Assembly: GCA_963790325.1 (NCBI GenBank)
Contig: CAWBNY010000003.1
Coordinates: 248,001 to 312,000, forward strand
Length of the DNA stretch: 64,000 nucleotides
DNA from: JAXDMK01 sp963790325
GTDB lineage: Bacteria > Actinomycetota > Acidimicrobiia > Acidimicrobiales > AC-14
Reading direction: 5' to 3'
The translations under genes and the position numbers were made by a program. The notes under the pieces are model-generated. The model was not told the origin of the DNA. It saw only the letters and a list, made by a program, of their open reading frames with translations, and ran no database searches. Below are positions 26,784 to 36,118 of the stretch, piece by piece (position 1 is the first letter of the stretch; every line of letters starts with the position of its first letter).

Positions 26784-29143
26784 TCATCAGCGAGCCCGAC
26801 TACGTCGTCGAGCCGTGGTGCGTCCGGGAGACGGAGCTGCGTCTCGACCTCCTGAGCCAGAGCGAGTCGGTGTTCGCCCTCTCCAACGGCCACGTCGGAC
26901 TGCGGGGCAACCTCGACGAGGGGGAGCCGTACGGGGTGCCCGGGACCTACCTCAACGGCGTCTACGAGCTGCGTCCGTTGCCGTACGCCGAGGCCGGCTA
27001 CGGCTACCCCGAGTCCGGGCAGACGGTGATCAACGTCACCAACGGCAAGATCCTGCGCCTCCTGGTCGACGACGAGCCGTTCGACATCCGCTACGGGCAG
27101 GTCCGATCCCACCGGCGGGCCCTCGACCTGCGGGCGGGCACGCTCACCCGGGTGGTCGAGTGGGTCTCGCCCGCGGGGCAGGCGGTGAAGGTGTCGTCGG
27201 TCCGGCTCGTCTCGCTCACCCAGCGGGCGGTGGCGGCCATCGAGTACACCGTGGAAGCGGTCGGCGATCCGGCCCGGGTGGTGGTGCAGTCGGAGCTGGT
27301 GGCCAACGAGTCGGTGCCGATCAGCGAGGGCGACCCCCGGGTCGCGGCCGCCATCGAGTCGCCCCTCCGATCCGACGACCACTCCGCCGACGGGCGGCGG
27401 GTGTTCCTCCTGCACACGACCAAGGCCAGTGGCATCCGCATCGCGGCGGGGATGGACCACGTCGTCGACGGCCCCGACGACGGGCTCGACATCGAGGGGG
27501 AGAGCTTCCCCGATGTCGGGCGGGTGTCGATCACCACCACCCTCCAACCCGGTCAGCGGCTGCGCATCGTGAAGTTCGTGGCCTACGGATGGTCGAAGTT
27601 GCGCTCTGTCCCCGCCCTGCGGGACCAGGTGGCGGCCGCCCTCCTCGCCGCCCGCCAGGCGGGGTGGGCCGGCCTGGTGGCCGACCAACGGGAGTTCCTC
27701 GACGACTTCTGGGCCCGGGCCGACGTGGAGGTCGACGGCGACCTCGGCGTGCAGCAGGCGGTCCGCTTCGCCCTGTTCCACGTCCTGCAGGCGGGGGCCC
27801 GGGCCGAGCAGCGGGCGATCCCGGCCAAGGGCCTCACCGGCGCCGGTTACGACGGCCATTCGTTCTGGGACACCGAGATCTTCGTCCTCCCTGTGCTCAC
27901 CTACACCGTCCCCCGGGCGGTGGCCGACGCCCTCGCGTGGCGGCTCGACACCATGCCCCTCGCCTGCGAGCGGGCGGCGCAGCTCGGCCTGAGGGGTGCC
28001 GCCTTCCCGTGGCGGACGATCGCCGGTCACGAGTGCTCGGCCTACTGGCCGGCGGGGACGGCCGCCTTCCACGTGAATGCCGGCATCGCCGCGGCCGCCG
28101 TCCGCTACGTCGAGGCCACCGCCGACCACGAGTTCGAGCGCACCATCGGCCTCGAGCTGCTGGTCGGCACCGCCCGCCTGTGGCGGTCGCTCGGCCACCA
28201 CGACCATCGGGGCCGGTTCCGGATCGACGGCGTCACCGGGCCGGACGAGTACAGCGCGGTGGCCGACAACAACGTCTACACCAACCTCATGGCCCAGCAG
28301 AACCTGCAGGCGGCGGCGTCAGCCGCCACCCGCCACCCCGACGCGGCCCGGCGGCTGGGGGTCGACGACGAGGAGACGGCCTCCTGGCGGGACGCCGCGG
28401 TGGCCATGCTGATCCCCTACGACGACGACCTCGGGGTGCACCCCCAGGCGGAGTCGTTCACCGACCATCAGGTGTGGGACTTCGAGTCGACCCCGCCCGG
28501 GCGCTACCCGCTCTTCCTGCACTACCCGTACTTCGACCTCTACCGGAAGCAGGTGGTCAAGCAGGCCGATCTCGTCCTCGCCCTCCACCTGCGGGGCGAC
28601 GCCTTCACCCCCGAGCAGAAGGTCCGGGACTTCGAGTACTACGAACGGCTGACGGTGCGGGACTCGTCGTTGTCGGCGTGCACCCAGGCCGTGATGGCAG
28701 CCGAGGTCGGCCACCTCGGCCTGGCCTTCGACTACCTGCGGGAGACGGCCCTCATCGATCTGCGGGATCTCGGCAACAACACCCGAGACGGCCTTCACCT
28801 GGCTGCCCTGGCCGGGACGTGGCAGGCGCTGGTGTTCGGATTCGGAGGCCTCCGTGACCTCGGCGGACGGCTGTGCTTCGCCCCCCGCCTGCCCGAGCAG
28901 CTCAGCCGCATCGCCTTCGGCATCGCCGTCCGCGGTCGCCGGCTGCGGGTCGAGATCACCCCCACGGTGGCGACGTACCGCCTCCAGGAGGGCGATCCCC
29001 TGGAGCTCGCCCATCACGGGGCGGTGCTGGTGGTCACGCGGGGCGAGCCCGTCGAGCGCAAGGTGCCGGCGATCGCACCCCGGCCCCGCCCCTCGCAGCC
29101 CGCAGGCCGGGAGCCGGGTTCCATCTTCCGCGTGCCCCGGTGA
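26780..29143 (+). CDS. Glycoside hydrolase family 65 phosphorylase
   Basis: The 787-residue protein has the GH65 layout: N-terminal beta-sandwich (LSNGHVGLRGNLDEGEPYGVPGTYL), a central (alpha/alpha)6 barrel (GHSFWDTEIFVLPVL, AFPWRTIAGHECS) and a C-terminal domain. The general acid is predicted to be Glu490 in GVTGPDEYS. GH65 enzymes phosphorolyse trehalose, maltose, kojibiose or similar disaccharides. Coupling by GTGA overlap to a beta-phosphoglucomutase fits phosphorolysis giving beta-glucose 1-phosphate. The exact disaccharide cannot be read from sequence; trehalose or maltose is plausible. Confidence 0.88.
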   Translation: MIISEPDYVVEPWCVRETELRLDLLSQSESVFALSNGHVGLRGNLDEGEPYGVPGTYLNGVYELRPLPYAEAGYGYPESGQTVINVTNGKILRLLVDDEPFDIRYGQVRSHRRALDLRAGTLTRVVEWVSPAGQAVKVSSVRLVSLTQRAVAAIEYTVEAVGDPARVVVQSELVANESVPISEGDPRVAAAIESPLRSDDHSADGRRVFLLHTTKASGIRIAAGMDHVVDGPDDGLDIEGESFPDVGRVSITTTLQPGQRLRIVKFVAYGWSKLRSVPALRDQVAAALLAARQAGWAGLVADQREFLDDFWARADVEVDGDLGVQQAVRFALFHVLQAGARAEQRAIPAKGLTGAGYDGHSFWDTEIFVLPVLTYTVPRAVADALAWRLDTMPLACERAAQLGLRGAAFPWRTIAGHECSAYWPAGTAAFHVNAGIAAAAVRYVEATADHEFERTIGLELLVGTARLWRSLGHHDHRGRFRIDGVTGPDEYSAVADNNVYTNLMAQQNLQAAASAATRHPDAARRLGVDDEETASWRDAAVAMLIPYDDDLGVHPQAESFTDHQVWDFESTPPGRYPLFLHYPYFDLYRKQVVKQADLVLALHLRGDAFTPEQKVRDFEYYERLTVRDSSLSACTQAVMAAEVGHLGLAFDYLRETALIDLRDLGNNTRDGLHLAALAGTWQALVFGFGGLRDLGGRLCFAPRLPEQLSRIAFGIAVRGRRLRVEITPTVATYRLQEGDPLELAHHGAVLVVTRGEPVERKVPAIAPRPRPSQPAGREPGSIFRVPR

Positions 29144-30507
29144 GCGGTTCCCGCGACTGGCGCACGATCTTCGAGCCCTTCCGCATCAAGGCGGTGGAGC
29201 CGCTGCACTTCACCACCGTCGCCGAGCGGGAGGCAGCCCTCGTCCGCACCGGCTACAACGTCTTCGGGTTGGCGGCCGACGAGGTCCTCATCGACCTCCT
29301 CACCGACTCCGGCACCGGGGCCATGTCGGCCGAGCAGTGGGCCGGGATCATGCGGGGCGACGAGTCCTACGCCGGGGCCCAGTCGTGGCTGCGGTTCACC
29401 GCCGCCGTCACCGGACTCACCGGGATGGCCCACGTCATCCCCGTCCACCAGGGCCGGGCGGCCGAGCGCATCCTCTTCGCGGAGACGGTGAAGCCGGGCG
29501 ATGTCGTCCCCAACAACACCCACTTCGACACCACCCGGGCCAACATCGAGTACGACAAGGGTGTCGCCCTCGACCTGCCCTGCCCGGAGGCGGCCGACAC
29601 CCAGGCCGAGGCCCCGTTCAAGGGCGACATCGACCTCGACCGGCTGGAGGCGCTTCTCACCGAGCGGGCCCTCGACGTCCCCATGGTGTTCATCACCGTC
29701 ACCAACAACACGATCGGCGGGCAGCCGGTGTCGATGGCCAACGTGCGGGCGGTGCGGGCCCTGTGCGACCGCTTCGAGGTGCCCCTGTTCATCGACGCCG
29801 CCCGCTTCGCCGAGAACTGCTGGTTCGTCATCCAGCGGGAGCCTGGCTACGCCGACCGCACCCCCGCCGAGGTGGCCCGGGAGCTGTTCTCCTACGCCGA
29901 CGGGGTCACCATGAGCGCCAAGAAGGACGGTCTGGCCAACATCGGTGGCTTCCTCGCCCTCCGCGACGACGACCTGGCCGCAAGGTGCCGGGCCCTGCTG
30001 ATCCTCACCGAGGGCTTCCCCACCTACGGAGGGCTGGCGGGTCGCGATCTGGAGGCCATCGCCATCGGCCTGGAGGAGGTCCTTCACCCCGAGTATCTCC
30101 GCTACCGGGTGCGGACGGCCGAGTACCTGGCCCAACGGTGCTGGGACGCCGGCGTGGCGACCGTGCGCCCCCCCGGCGGTCACGCCGTCTACCTCGACGC
30201 CGCCTCGATCGTGCCCCACATCCCCCGGGAGCAGTTCCCGGCCCACGCGGTGGTGGTCGAGCTCTACCGGGTGGGTGGGGTGCGGGCGGTGGAGGTGGGC
30301 TCGGTGATGTTCGGCCCCGCCGCCCAACACGAGCTGGTGCGCCTGGCCCTGCCCCGGCGGGTCTACACCCAGAGCCACATCGACTACGTGGCCGAGGTGA
30401 TCGGCCGGGTCTGCGCCGGGGGCGACCGGGTGCCCGGCTACCGCATCACGTGGGAGCCGCCGTACCTCCGCCACTTCACCGCCCGCTTCGAGCCCCGGGC
30501 GGGGTAG
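29140..30507 (+). CDS. Tryptophanase / tyrosine phenol-lyase family beta-eliminating lyase
   Basis: The 455-residue PLP enzyme has the family pattern: HVIPVHQGRAAERILF, NNTHFDTTRANIE, FIDAARFAENCWFV and the PLP lysine in MSAKKDGLANIGG (Lys261/262). Members cleave tryptophan to indole, pyruvate and ammonia, or tyrosine to phenol. Length is normal. Telling the two activities apart needs comparison of active-site residues. It overlaps the GH65 gene by 4 bases (GTGA), an odd pairing of an amino-acid lyase with a disaccharide phosphorylase. Confidence 0.85.
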   Translation: MSGSRDWRTIFEPFRIKAVEPLHFTTVAEREAALVRTGYNVFGLAADEVLIDLLTDSGTGAMSAEQWAGIMRGDESYAGAQSWLRFTAAVTGLTGMAHVIPVHQGRAAERILFAETVKPGDVVPNNTHFDTTRANIEYDKGVALDLPCPEAADTQAEAPFKGDIDLDRLEALLTERALDVPMVFITVTNNTIGGQPVSMANVRAVRALCDRFEVPLFIDAARFAENCWFVIQREPGYADRTPAEVARELFSYADGVTMSAKKDGLANIGGFLALRDDDLAARCRALLILTEGFPTYGGLAGRDLEAIAIGLEEVLHPEYLRYRVRTAEYLAQRCWDAGVATVRPPGGHAVYLDAASIVPHIPREQFPAHAVVVELYRVGGVRAVEVGSVMFGPAAQHELVRLALPRRVYTQSHIDYVAEVIGRVCAGGDRVPGYRITWEPPYLRHFTARFEPRAG

Positions 30508-30512
30508 GAGCT

Positions 30513-31193
30513 CTACGCCGGTCGGGCCAGGCCGAGCTCGTCGTCGAGCAGGGCCGCCTCGGCCTCCTCGTCGAACTCCAGGCTGTCGTCGCCGTAGTAC
30601 CGACCGCCGTCGTCGTAGGCGAGGTCGCCGTCGTCGTAGGCGAGGTCGCCGTCGTCGTCGTACGCCTCGTACACCGGCTCCCGGCGGTAGTCGTCCTCGG
30701 CGAGGCGGGCGTACCGCTGGCCCCGGGCTTCGGCGTACTCCGGCTCGTCGGCCAGCGCAGCCAGCGCCTCGACCTCGGCCACCTCGGAGTCGTGCCAGCG
30801 GATGCGGCCGACCGGGGTGCCGGTGCGTGCCATGCGCTCGTCCCGCACCCGGACCAGGAGGCCGACGTAGACGAGGGCGGAGTCGAGCAGCAGCAGGTGC
30901 ACCACCAGCAGCAGGCGGAAGGTGGGCAGCAGCCCGAGGGCCAGCGTCGCCCCCAGGGCCACCACCAGACCGCCGAGGACCTGGCGCCGGCGGGCGTTGG
31001 TGGAGAGGGCCGGTTGGAGGCGGGGCCGGTCGGGCCCGTCGAGCCCGCCGCCGTCGCCGAAGCCGCCGCCGTCGACCCGCAGACTGCTCAGGAAGGCAGC
31101 CTCCCGGGACGCTCGCGCCCCCGCCGCCGACGGGACCAGGACGGCGGCCCAGATGAAGGCCAGTAAGAGCACGACCAGGACGGCGTCCGCCAT
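30513..31193 (-). CDS. Membrane protein resembling the SepX/GlpR divisome family
   Basis: The 226-residue protein has an N-terminal helix (ADAVLVVLLLAFIWAAVLVP), a cytosolic linker, then NARRRQVLGGLVVALG leading into two more helices with LLVVHLLLLDSALVYVGLLVR, and a very acidic C-terminus. This arrangement resembles actinobacterial SepX/GlpR proteins that support cell division, a tentative match. The tail holds a tandem GDLAYDD repeat at DNA level (about 30611-30655). A GTG at 31217 is an alternative start. Confidence 0.5.
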   Translation of the reverse strand: MADAVLVVLLLAFIWAAVLVPSAAGARASREAAFLSSLRVDGGGFGDGGGLDGPDRPRLQPALSTNARRRQVLGGLVVALGATLALGLLPTFRLLLVVHLLLLDSALVYVGLLVRVRDERMARTGTPVGRIRWHDSEVAEVEALAALADEPEYAEARGQRYARLAEDDYRREPVYEAYDDDGDLAYDDGDLAYDDGGRYYGDDSLEFDEEAEAALLDDELGLARPA

Positions 31194-31384
31194 CAGCTCG
31201 ATGTCTCCCTGCGGCACGGTCGCACGCGGACCCCCCCTACCCGTACGTTTCCGGACAGGCTATGTGATGGTCTTCGTCGCCACCAGCCCGTCTTGCCAGG
31301 CCGCGGGACACGGACGGGCCGCATCAGGCGTATCCTGGTGACTTCATGGGCACGAAAGGACCAGTGGGTCCTGTGGAGAAGACG

Positions 31385-31591
31385 ATGCCAGCCAAGACCA
31401 CCGCCACGCCCAAGACCTTCCGCTGCCCGGAGTGCTACGCCCGCGTCGTGGCCGAGCCCGACGACGACGCCAAGACCGCCCTGTGGCTCCACGGCCTTTC
31501 CGGGCGGTGCCGGGCCAAGCAGACGCCCAAGACCGAGAAGCCCCGCCGCAAGGAGCGGCTGGAGGCCATGCTCGGCGAGGAATGGGGCTGA
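31385..31591 (+). CDS. Small protein with a Cys pair, 68 residues
   Basis: The ATG at 31385 follows GGAGAAG, a fitting ribosome site. The peptide has TFRCPECYARV and a later Cys in SGRCRAKQ, then a Lys/Arg-rich tail. This could be a small zinc-binding or nucleic-acid-binding protein, but a complete four-ligand site is not evident. No family is recognised. Confidence 0.5.
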   Translation: MPAKTTATPKTFRCPECYARVVAEPDDDAKTALWLHGLSGRCRAKQTPKTEKPRRKERLEAMLGEEWG

Positions 31592-31653
31592 CAGCCCCCT
31601 GCGACCGCGGCGCCGCCCTCGTCGGTGGCGTCAAATCCGGAGCATCGGGGAAG

Positions 31654-31659
31654 TAGGTT
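31654..31659 (+). promoter_or_regulatory. -10 hexamer of the penicillin-binding protein gene
   Basis: TAGGTT ends 6 bases before the ATG at 31666, consistent with near-leaderless transcription. Confidence 0.35.
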
Positions 31660-31665
31660 CTGGCC

Positions 31666-33867
31666 ATGATTGCCGGTCCTGCTCGCAGTGACGGGGGCGG
31701 TCCGCCGTTCGAGGGGGCGACCCGCACCATCGCCCGGTGGGCGGTGACGCTCCTCGCCGGGGGCGCAGGCCTGGCCATCGGAACGATCCTGATCGGCCAG
31801 CAGGCGGTCGACTTCTTCACCGCCGGATCGGTCGGCTCCGAGAGCGAGCGCCTCGATCTCGGGCCCTTGGCCACCCGGTCGGTGGTGCATGCCGCCGACG
31901 GGTCGGTGATCGGCATCTTCCACGACGAGGAGTACCGCGTCCCCGTCCCCCTGTCCCGGGTCCCCGAGCACGTCAAGCGGGCCGTGCTCGACGCCGAGGA
32001 CGAGCGCTTCTACGACCACGGCCCCCTCGACCTGCGGGCCATGACCCGGGCCATGGTGAACAACCTGGAGGAGGGTGCGATCTCCGAGGGCGGGTCCACC
32101 ATCACCCAGCAGCTGGTGAAGACCGTCCTGCTCACGTCGAAGCAGGACATCGACCGCAAGCTGCAGGAAGCCGCCCTCGCCATCCGTCTCGAGAACCAGA
32201 TGTCGAAGGACGAGATCCTCGAGCGGTACCTGAACACGGTTTACTTCGGCAACCACTCCTACGGCATCCAGGCCGCGGCCGAGCGCTACTACCGCACCGA
32301 CGTCGACCAGCTCACCGTCGGCCAGGCGGTGCTGCTGGCCGGACTCATCCGCAACCCGGTGTACGCCGACCCCTACGGCAACCCGGAGGCGGCCCGGGAG
32401 CGGCGCGACCTCATCGTCGACCGGATGGTCACCCTCGGCGACATCAGCCCGGTGCAGGCCGAGTACATCAAGGGCGAGCCCATGCCGCCGCCGCTGCCGG
32501 TCGACATCGGCCCCGCCCCCGGCACCGACTACTTCACCGAGTACGTCAAGCAGCAGCTCCTCAACGACACCCGCCTGGGCGAGACCGACAGCGAGCGCTA
32601 CCAGGCCGTGTTCCGGGGCGGGCTGTCGATCCACACCACCCTCAACCCCGAGTACCAGCGGATGGCCGAGGAGAGCGTGGCCGACATCCTGCCCGACACC
32701 GACGGCAAGTTCACCGCCGCCCTGGTGAGCGTCGAGCCCACCAGCGGCGCGGTGCGGGCCCTGGTGGGCGGGAGCGACTTCACCGAGACCAAGTTCAACC
32801 TCGTCACCGACACCCAGGGCCGCCAGACGGGGTCGTCGTTCAAGCCCTTCACCCTGGCCGCCGCCTTCGAGAACGGGATGCAGGCCAACGACACCATCCT
32901 CGGCTCGGAGCCGTGCGAGATCCCCGACCCCGGCAGCGTGGAGCGGGTGTGGCGGCCCAACAACGTCGAGGGCGGGGCGGCGGGGATGCTCACGCTCACC
33001 GAGGCCACCGTGAGCTCGGTGAACTGTGCCTACGCCCGGCTGGTGAAGCTGGTGGGGCCGGAGAAGGTGGTCGACCTCGCCCGGCGCATGGGGATCACCA
33101 ACCCGCTGGAGCCGTTCCTGTCCATCACCCTGGGGGCCCAGGACGTCACGCCCCTGCAGATGGCATCGGCCTACGCCACCTTCGCCGCCGACGGCGAGCG
33201 CCACAGCCCCTACGTCGTCGACCGGGTCGTCGATCGCGACGGCAAGGTCGTCTTCCGCAACCAGCCCAAGGGCGAGCGGGCCGTCTCCCAGCAGGTCGCC
33301 CGCCAGGTCAACCAGGTGCTGACCCAGGTCGTGCAGCGGGGGACGGGCACCGCCGCCCGGGTCTCGGGGTGGGACGTCGGGGGCAAGACCGGCTCCACCG
33401 ACAACAACACCAACGCCTGGTTCGTGGGGTTCACCCGCACCCTCTCCACCGCGGTGTGGATGGGCTCGCCGACCGATTACATCTCGATGCGCAACGTCAA
33501 CGGCGTCACCGTCTACGGAGGCACCTACCCGGCCCAGATCTGGGGCTCGTACAGCCGCAAGGCGCTGGCCGGCACCGAGCCCATCGACTTCGTCGCCCCC
33601 GACCGGTCGGGGCAGCGGGCGTCGAAGTTCCTCGCCCTGGCCGGGGAGCGGATCCCCGAGCCCCCGACCTCCACCACACCGAGCGCGAGAACGACCGACG
33701 ACAACCCGACCAGCTCCCCGCCGACCTCGGTCAGGATCTCGGCGCCGACGGTGCCGTCGAGTCCGACCCCTCCGCCAACCCCGACGATCCCCGAGGTCAA
33801 CATCCCCGACATCGACGCCCTCATCGCGGCCGCCCGCGAGCGGGCCCTCAACCCCAACCGGGACTAG
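31666..33867 (+). CDS. Class A penicillin-binding protein (transglycosylase/transpeptidase)
   Basis: This 733-residue enzyme polymerises and cross-links peptidoglycan outside the membrane. After one N-terminal helix (about 24-46) comes the GT51 domain: DAEDERFYDHGPLDL with catalytic Glu111, EGGSTITQQLVK, and NQMSKDEILERYLN. The transpeptidase domain has the acyl-Ser390 in SSFK, the SVN triad and the KTGS box. The C-terminus is a Thr/Ser/Pro-rich tail, probably cell-wall spanning. All key residues are present. Confidence 0.93.
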   Translation: MIAGPARSDGGGPPFEGATRTIARWAVTLLAGGAGLAIGTILIGQQAVDFFTAGSVGSESERLDLGPLATRSVVHAADGSVIGIFHDEEYRVPVPLSRVPEHVKRAVLDAEDERFYDHGPLDLRAMTRAMVNNLEEGAISEGGSTITQQLVKTVLLTSKQDIDRKLQEAALAIRLENQMSKDEILERYLNTVYFGNHSYGIQAAAERYYRTDVDQLTVGQAVLLAGLIRNPVYADPYGNPEAARERRDLIVDRMVTLGDISPVQAEYIKGEPMPPPLPVDIGPAPGTDYFTEYVKQQLLNDTRLGETDSERYQAVFRGGLSIHTTLNPEYQRMAEESVADILPDTDGKFTAALVSVEPTSGAVRALVGGSDFTETKFNLVTDTQGRQTGSSFKPFTLAAAFENGMQANDTILGSEPCEIPDPGSVERVWRPNNVEGGAAGMLTLTEATVSSVNCAYARLVKLVGPEKVVDLARRMGITNPLEPFLSITLGAQDVTPLQMASAYATFAADGERHSPYVVDRVVDRDGKVVFRNQPKGERAVSQQVARQVNQVLTQVVQRGTGTAARVSGWDVGGKTGSTDNNTNAWFVGFTRTLSTAVWMGSPTDYISMRNVNGVTVYGGTYPAQIWGSYSRKALAGTEPIDFVAPDRSGQRASKFLALAGERIPEPPTSTTPSARTTDDNPTSSPPTSVRISAPTVPSSPTPPPTPTIPEVNIPDIDALIAAARERALNPNRD

Positions 33868-33905
33868 GGGTCACGGCCACGGGCGTTCTCGACCGGCTCC
33901 TGCTG

Positions 33906-34592
33906 GTGCAGGACCACGACGCGGCCGCCGATCGCCTGCGCCACCGTCGCCGCACGCTCCCCGAGCTGGCCGAGCTGGCGCAGGTGGAGGCCGAGGGCAC
34001 GGCCGTCGACGCGTCGCTGGTCGAGGTCGTCGGGCGGCGGGACGAGGTGGCCCGGCGCCAGCGGCGAATGGAGGACGAGCTGGCCACCGTCGAGCGCAAG
34101 CGGGCCGAGGCCCGGGTGCTTCTGTACGGGGGCACCGTCAAGCTCATGCGAGAGCTCCAGGCGCTGCAGACGGAAGTCGAGTCGTTGGAACGGCGGGGGA
34201 GCGCCCTGGAGGACGGCGCCCTGGAGGCCATGACCGAGCGGGAGCCCCTCGACGACGAGGTGGCCGCCCTGGAGGCGCGCCGCACCGACCTCGACCGGCA
34301 GGCGGTGGAGGCTCGGGTCCGGCTGGCGGAGGCGGAGTCGGCCATCGACGCCGAGCTGGCGACGGAGGTGGCCGCCCGGGCCGAGGCGACGGAGGGCATC
34401 CCGCCGCCGGTGATGGCCACCTACGAGCGGTTGCGGGCCCGCCTCGACGGCGTGGGGGTCGCCCGGCTGGTCAATGGCCGGTGCGACGGTTGCCACCTGA
34501 GCCTTTCGGTCACCGAGCTGGCCAACGCCGGCCGGCTGCCGGCGGACACCCTTCTGCACTGCGAGCAGTGCGGGCGCATCCTCGTTCGGTAG
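33906..34592 (+). CDS. Coiled-coil protein with a C-terminal C4 zinc ribbon
   Basis: A long charged coiled coil (about 20-170) is followed by NGRCDGCHLSL and LLHCEQCGRIL, two CxxC pairs forming a zinc ribbon. This matches the widespread actinobacterial family typified by mycobacterial Rv2229c, whose role is unclear. The homologous N-terminus seems to begin about 12 residues further upstream (LDRLLLVQDHD), but no ATG, GTG or TTG occurs there, so the GTG at 33906 is a default. CTG at 33900/33903 or a sequence error is possible. Confidence 0.75.
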   Translation: MQDHDAAADRLRHRRRTLPELAELAQVEAEGTAVDASLVEVVGRRDEVARRQRRMEDELATVERKRAEARVLLYGGTVKLMRELQALQTEVESLERRGSALEDGALEAMTEREPLDDEVAALEARRTDLDRQAVEARVRLAEAESAIDAELATEVAARAEATEGIPPPVMATYERLRARLDGVGVARLVNGRCDGCHLSLSVTELANAGRLPADTLLHCEQCGRILVR

Positions 34593-34594
34593 CG

Positions 34595-35077
34595 ATGCTC
34601 CTCTGGCCGGCGGGCCTGGCCCTCGTGGTGGTGTGGATGATCTTCCGCGACCCGGCCATCGACTACCGGCTGGTGGTCGTCGGTGCCCTCCTGCCCGACG
34701 TGGTCGACGCCCCCTTCGGCGGGGCCCGGGTGATGCACACGGTGCTGGCGAGCGTCGTCCTGCTGGTGGTCGTCATGCTCGGTACCGGCCACCGGCGCTC
34801 GCTCCGCCGCCGCCTGCTGGCCGTCCCCATCGGGACGTTCCTCCACCTCGTCCTCGACGGGATGTGGGCCCGCACCGAGAGCTTCTGGTGGCCCTTCCTC
34901 GGCCGCCGACTGGACGGCGGGTTCCCGCCGCTCGAACGCCCCCTGACCGTGCTGGCCGTGCAGGAGCTGATGGGGCTGGCGGCGCTGGCGTGGCTGTGGC
35001 GGGAGTGGGGCCTGACAAACCCCCAGGTCAGGCACAACCTCTGGCGGACGGGCCGATTGCCTCGCGGCGCGGCGTAG
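34595..35077 (+). CDS. Integral membrane protein, DUF457/YdjM-like
   Basis: The 160-residue protein has about four membrane helices. Conserved polar positions (GALLPDVVDAPFGGARVMHTV and HLVLDGMW) recall the membrane metal-dependent hydrolase-like DUF457 family, where Asp and His residues may bind metal. It starts 2 bases after the zinc-ribbon gene stop and is likely co-transcribed. No proven function. Confidence 0.55.
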   Translation: MLLWPAGLALVVVWMIFRDPAIDYRLVVVGALLPDVVDAPFGGARVMHTVLASVVLLVVVMLGTGHRRSLRRRLLAVPIGTFLHLVLDGMWARTESFWWPFLGRRLDGGFPPLERPLTVLAVQELMGLAALAWLWREWGLTNPQVRHNLWRTGRLPRGAA

Positions 35078-35160
35078 CCGTTGCCGGCGCTGGCCGCACC
35101 GGTGGGTGGCTCAGGACAAGCTGCCCGCCGCCACAAGCGGCGTCGCCATCCGCTCGAACG

Positions 35161-36111
35161 TCAGCCGAGTTGGGCTTGGAACAGGTGGTACAGGAGGATG
35201 AGCTGGGAGATCGCCAGCGGCTCGCTCCGGACCGTGTCCTCGATGACGCCCAGCGAGTCGGGGATGGGGTCGTCGACGCCGAGTTGCTTCCAGATCGACT
35301 GCTCCACGTCGCGGGTGATCTCCCGGTCGGCGTAGGAGTGGATGTGGAGGGCGTCGACCGGCTTGCCGTCCTCGTCGCGGATCATCTTGAGGTGCATGGC
35401 CGACCGGTGGTCGTCGGTGAGGATGGTGGCCAGGTCGGGGTGGGGGATCGTGGGCCGCAGCAGCAGGCTGGCCGACAGCGGATCACCGGGCTTGTCGCGA
35501 CCCTCGATGCGGTCGAACCGCATGACGATGTCGGCGGCCGACCGCTGGGGACGGATGAACGCAGCCGACTCCGGCTCCCGCTTGTCGAGGTCGTCCCGGA
35601 CCGCCTGCTCGGTGTAGCCCCGCTTCTGGGTGTCCCGCTTGATCTTCCACTCGTAGCGGATGGGCTCGGGCGGGTCGAGGTAGACGGACACGTCGAAGCA
35701 GGCCCGGCTCAGCTTGGTGAACAGGGGCAGCAGGCCCTCGATGATCACGAACTCCCGCGGCTCCACCAGCACCGGACGGGCCAGGGTGCCGTCCTTGTGG
35801 TTGTAGACCGGCTTGAGGATGGGCTGGCCCAGGGCGAGCAGCTGCAGGTGCTGCTCCATGATCTCGACGTAGTTGCAGTCGGGGTGGAGGGGCGTGAACG
35901 TCTTGGTCTTGCGCTCGATCCGGTCGAACTTGTGGTAGTCGTCGACGCAGATCGACGTGATCCGGTGCGGTCCGAGGGCGTTGACCAGGCCCTTGGTGAT
36001 GGTGGTCTTGCCGGCCGCGCTGTCGCCGGCGATGGCGAGCATGATGGGCCGGCCGGGGCCGTCGCCGTTGGAGCGCCAGGCGCGTTGGATGTTGACCTGC
36101 TTGTCGGGCAT
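35161..36111 (-). CDS. prk: Phosphoribulokinase
   Basis: PRK makes ribulose 1,5-bisphosphate from ribulose 5-phosphate and ATP, the step that feeds RuBisCO. The 316-residue protein has the P-loop GDSAAGKTT, then VDDYHKFDR, HPDCNYVEIM, VIIEGLLPLF and KIKRDTQKRGYTEQAV, typical of the family. The ATG at 36111 gives MPDKQVNIQ; upstream in-frame codons belong to the rpe tail. It follows rpe by 7 bases, so the two Calvin-cycle genes form an operon a few kilobases from the RuBisCO cluster. Confidence 0.92.
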   Translation of the reverse strand: MPDKQVNIQRAWRSNGDGPGRPIMLAIAGDSAAGKTTITKGLVNALGPHRITSICVDDYHKFDRIERKTKTFTPLHPDCNYVEIMEQHLQLLALGQPILKPVYNHKDGTLARPVLVEPREFVIIEGLLPLFTKLSRACFDVSVYLDPPEPIRYEWKIKRDTQKRGYTEQAVRDDLDKREPESAAFIRPQRSAADIVMRFDRIEGRDKPGDPLSASLLLRPTIPHPDLATILTDDHRSAMHLKMIRDEDGKPVDALHIHSYADREITRDVEQSIWKQLGVDDPIPDSLGVIEDTVRSEPLAISQLILLYHLFQAQLG

Positions 36112-36118
36112 GCGGGGT

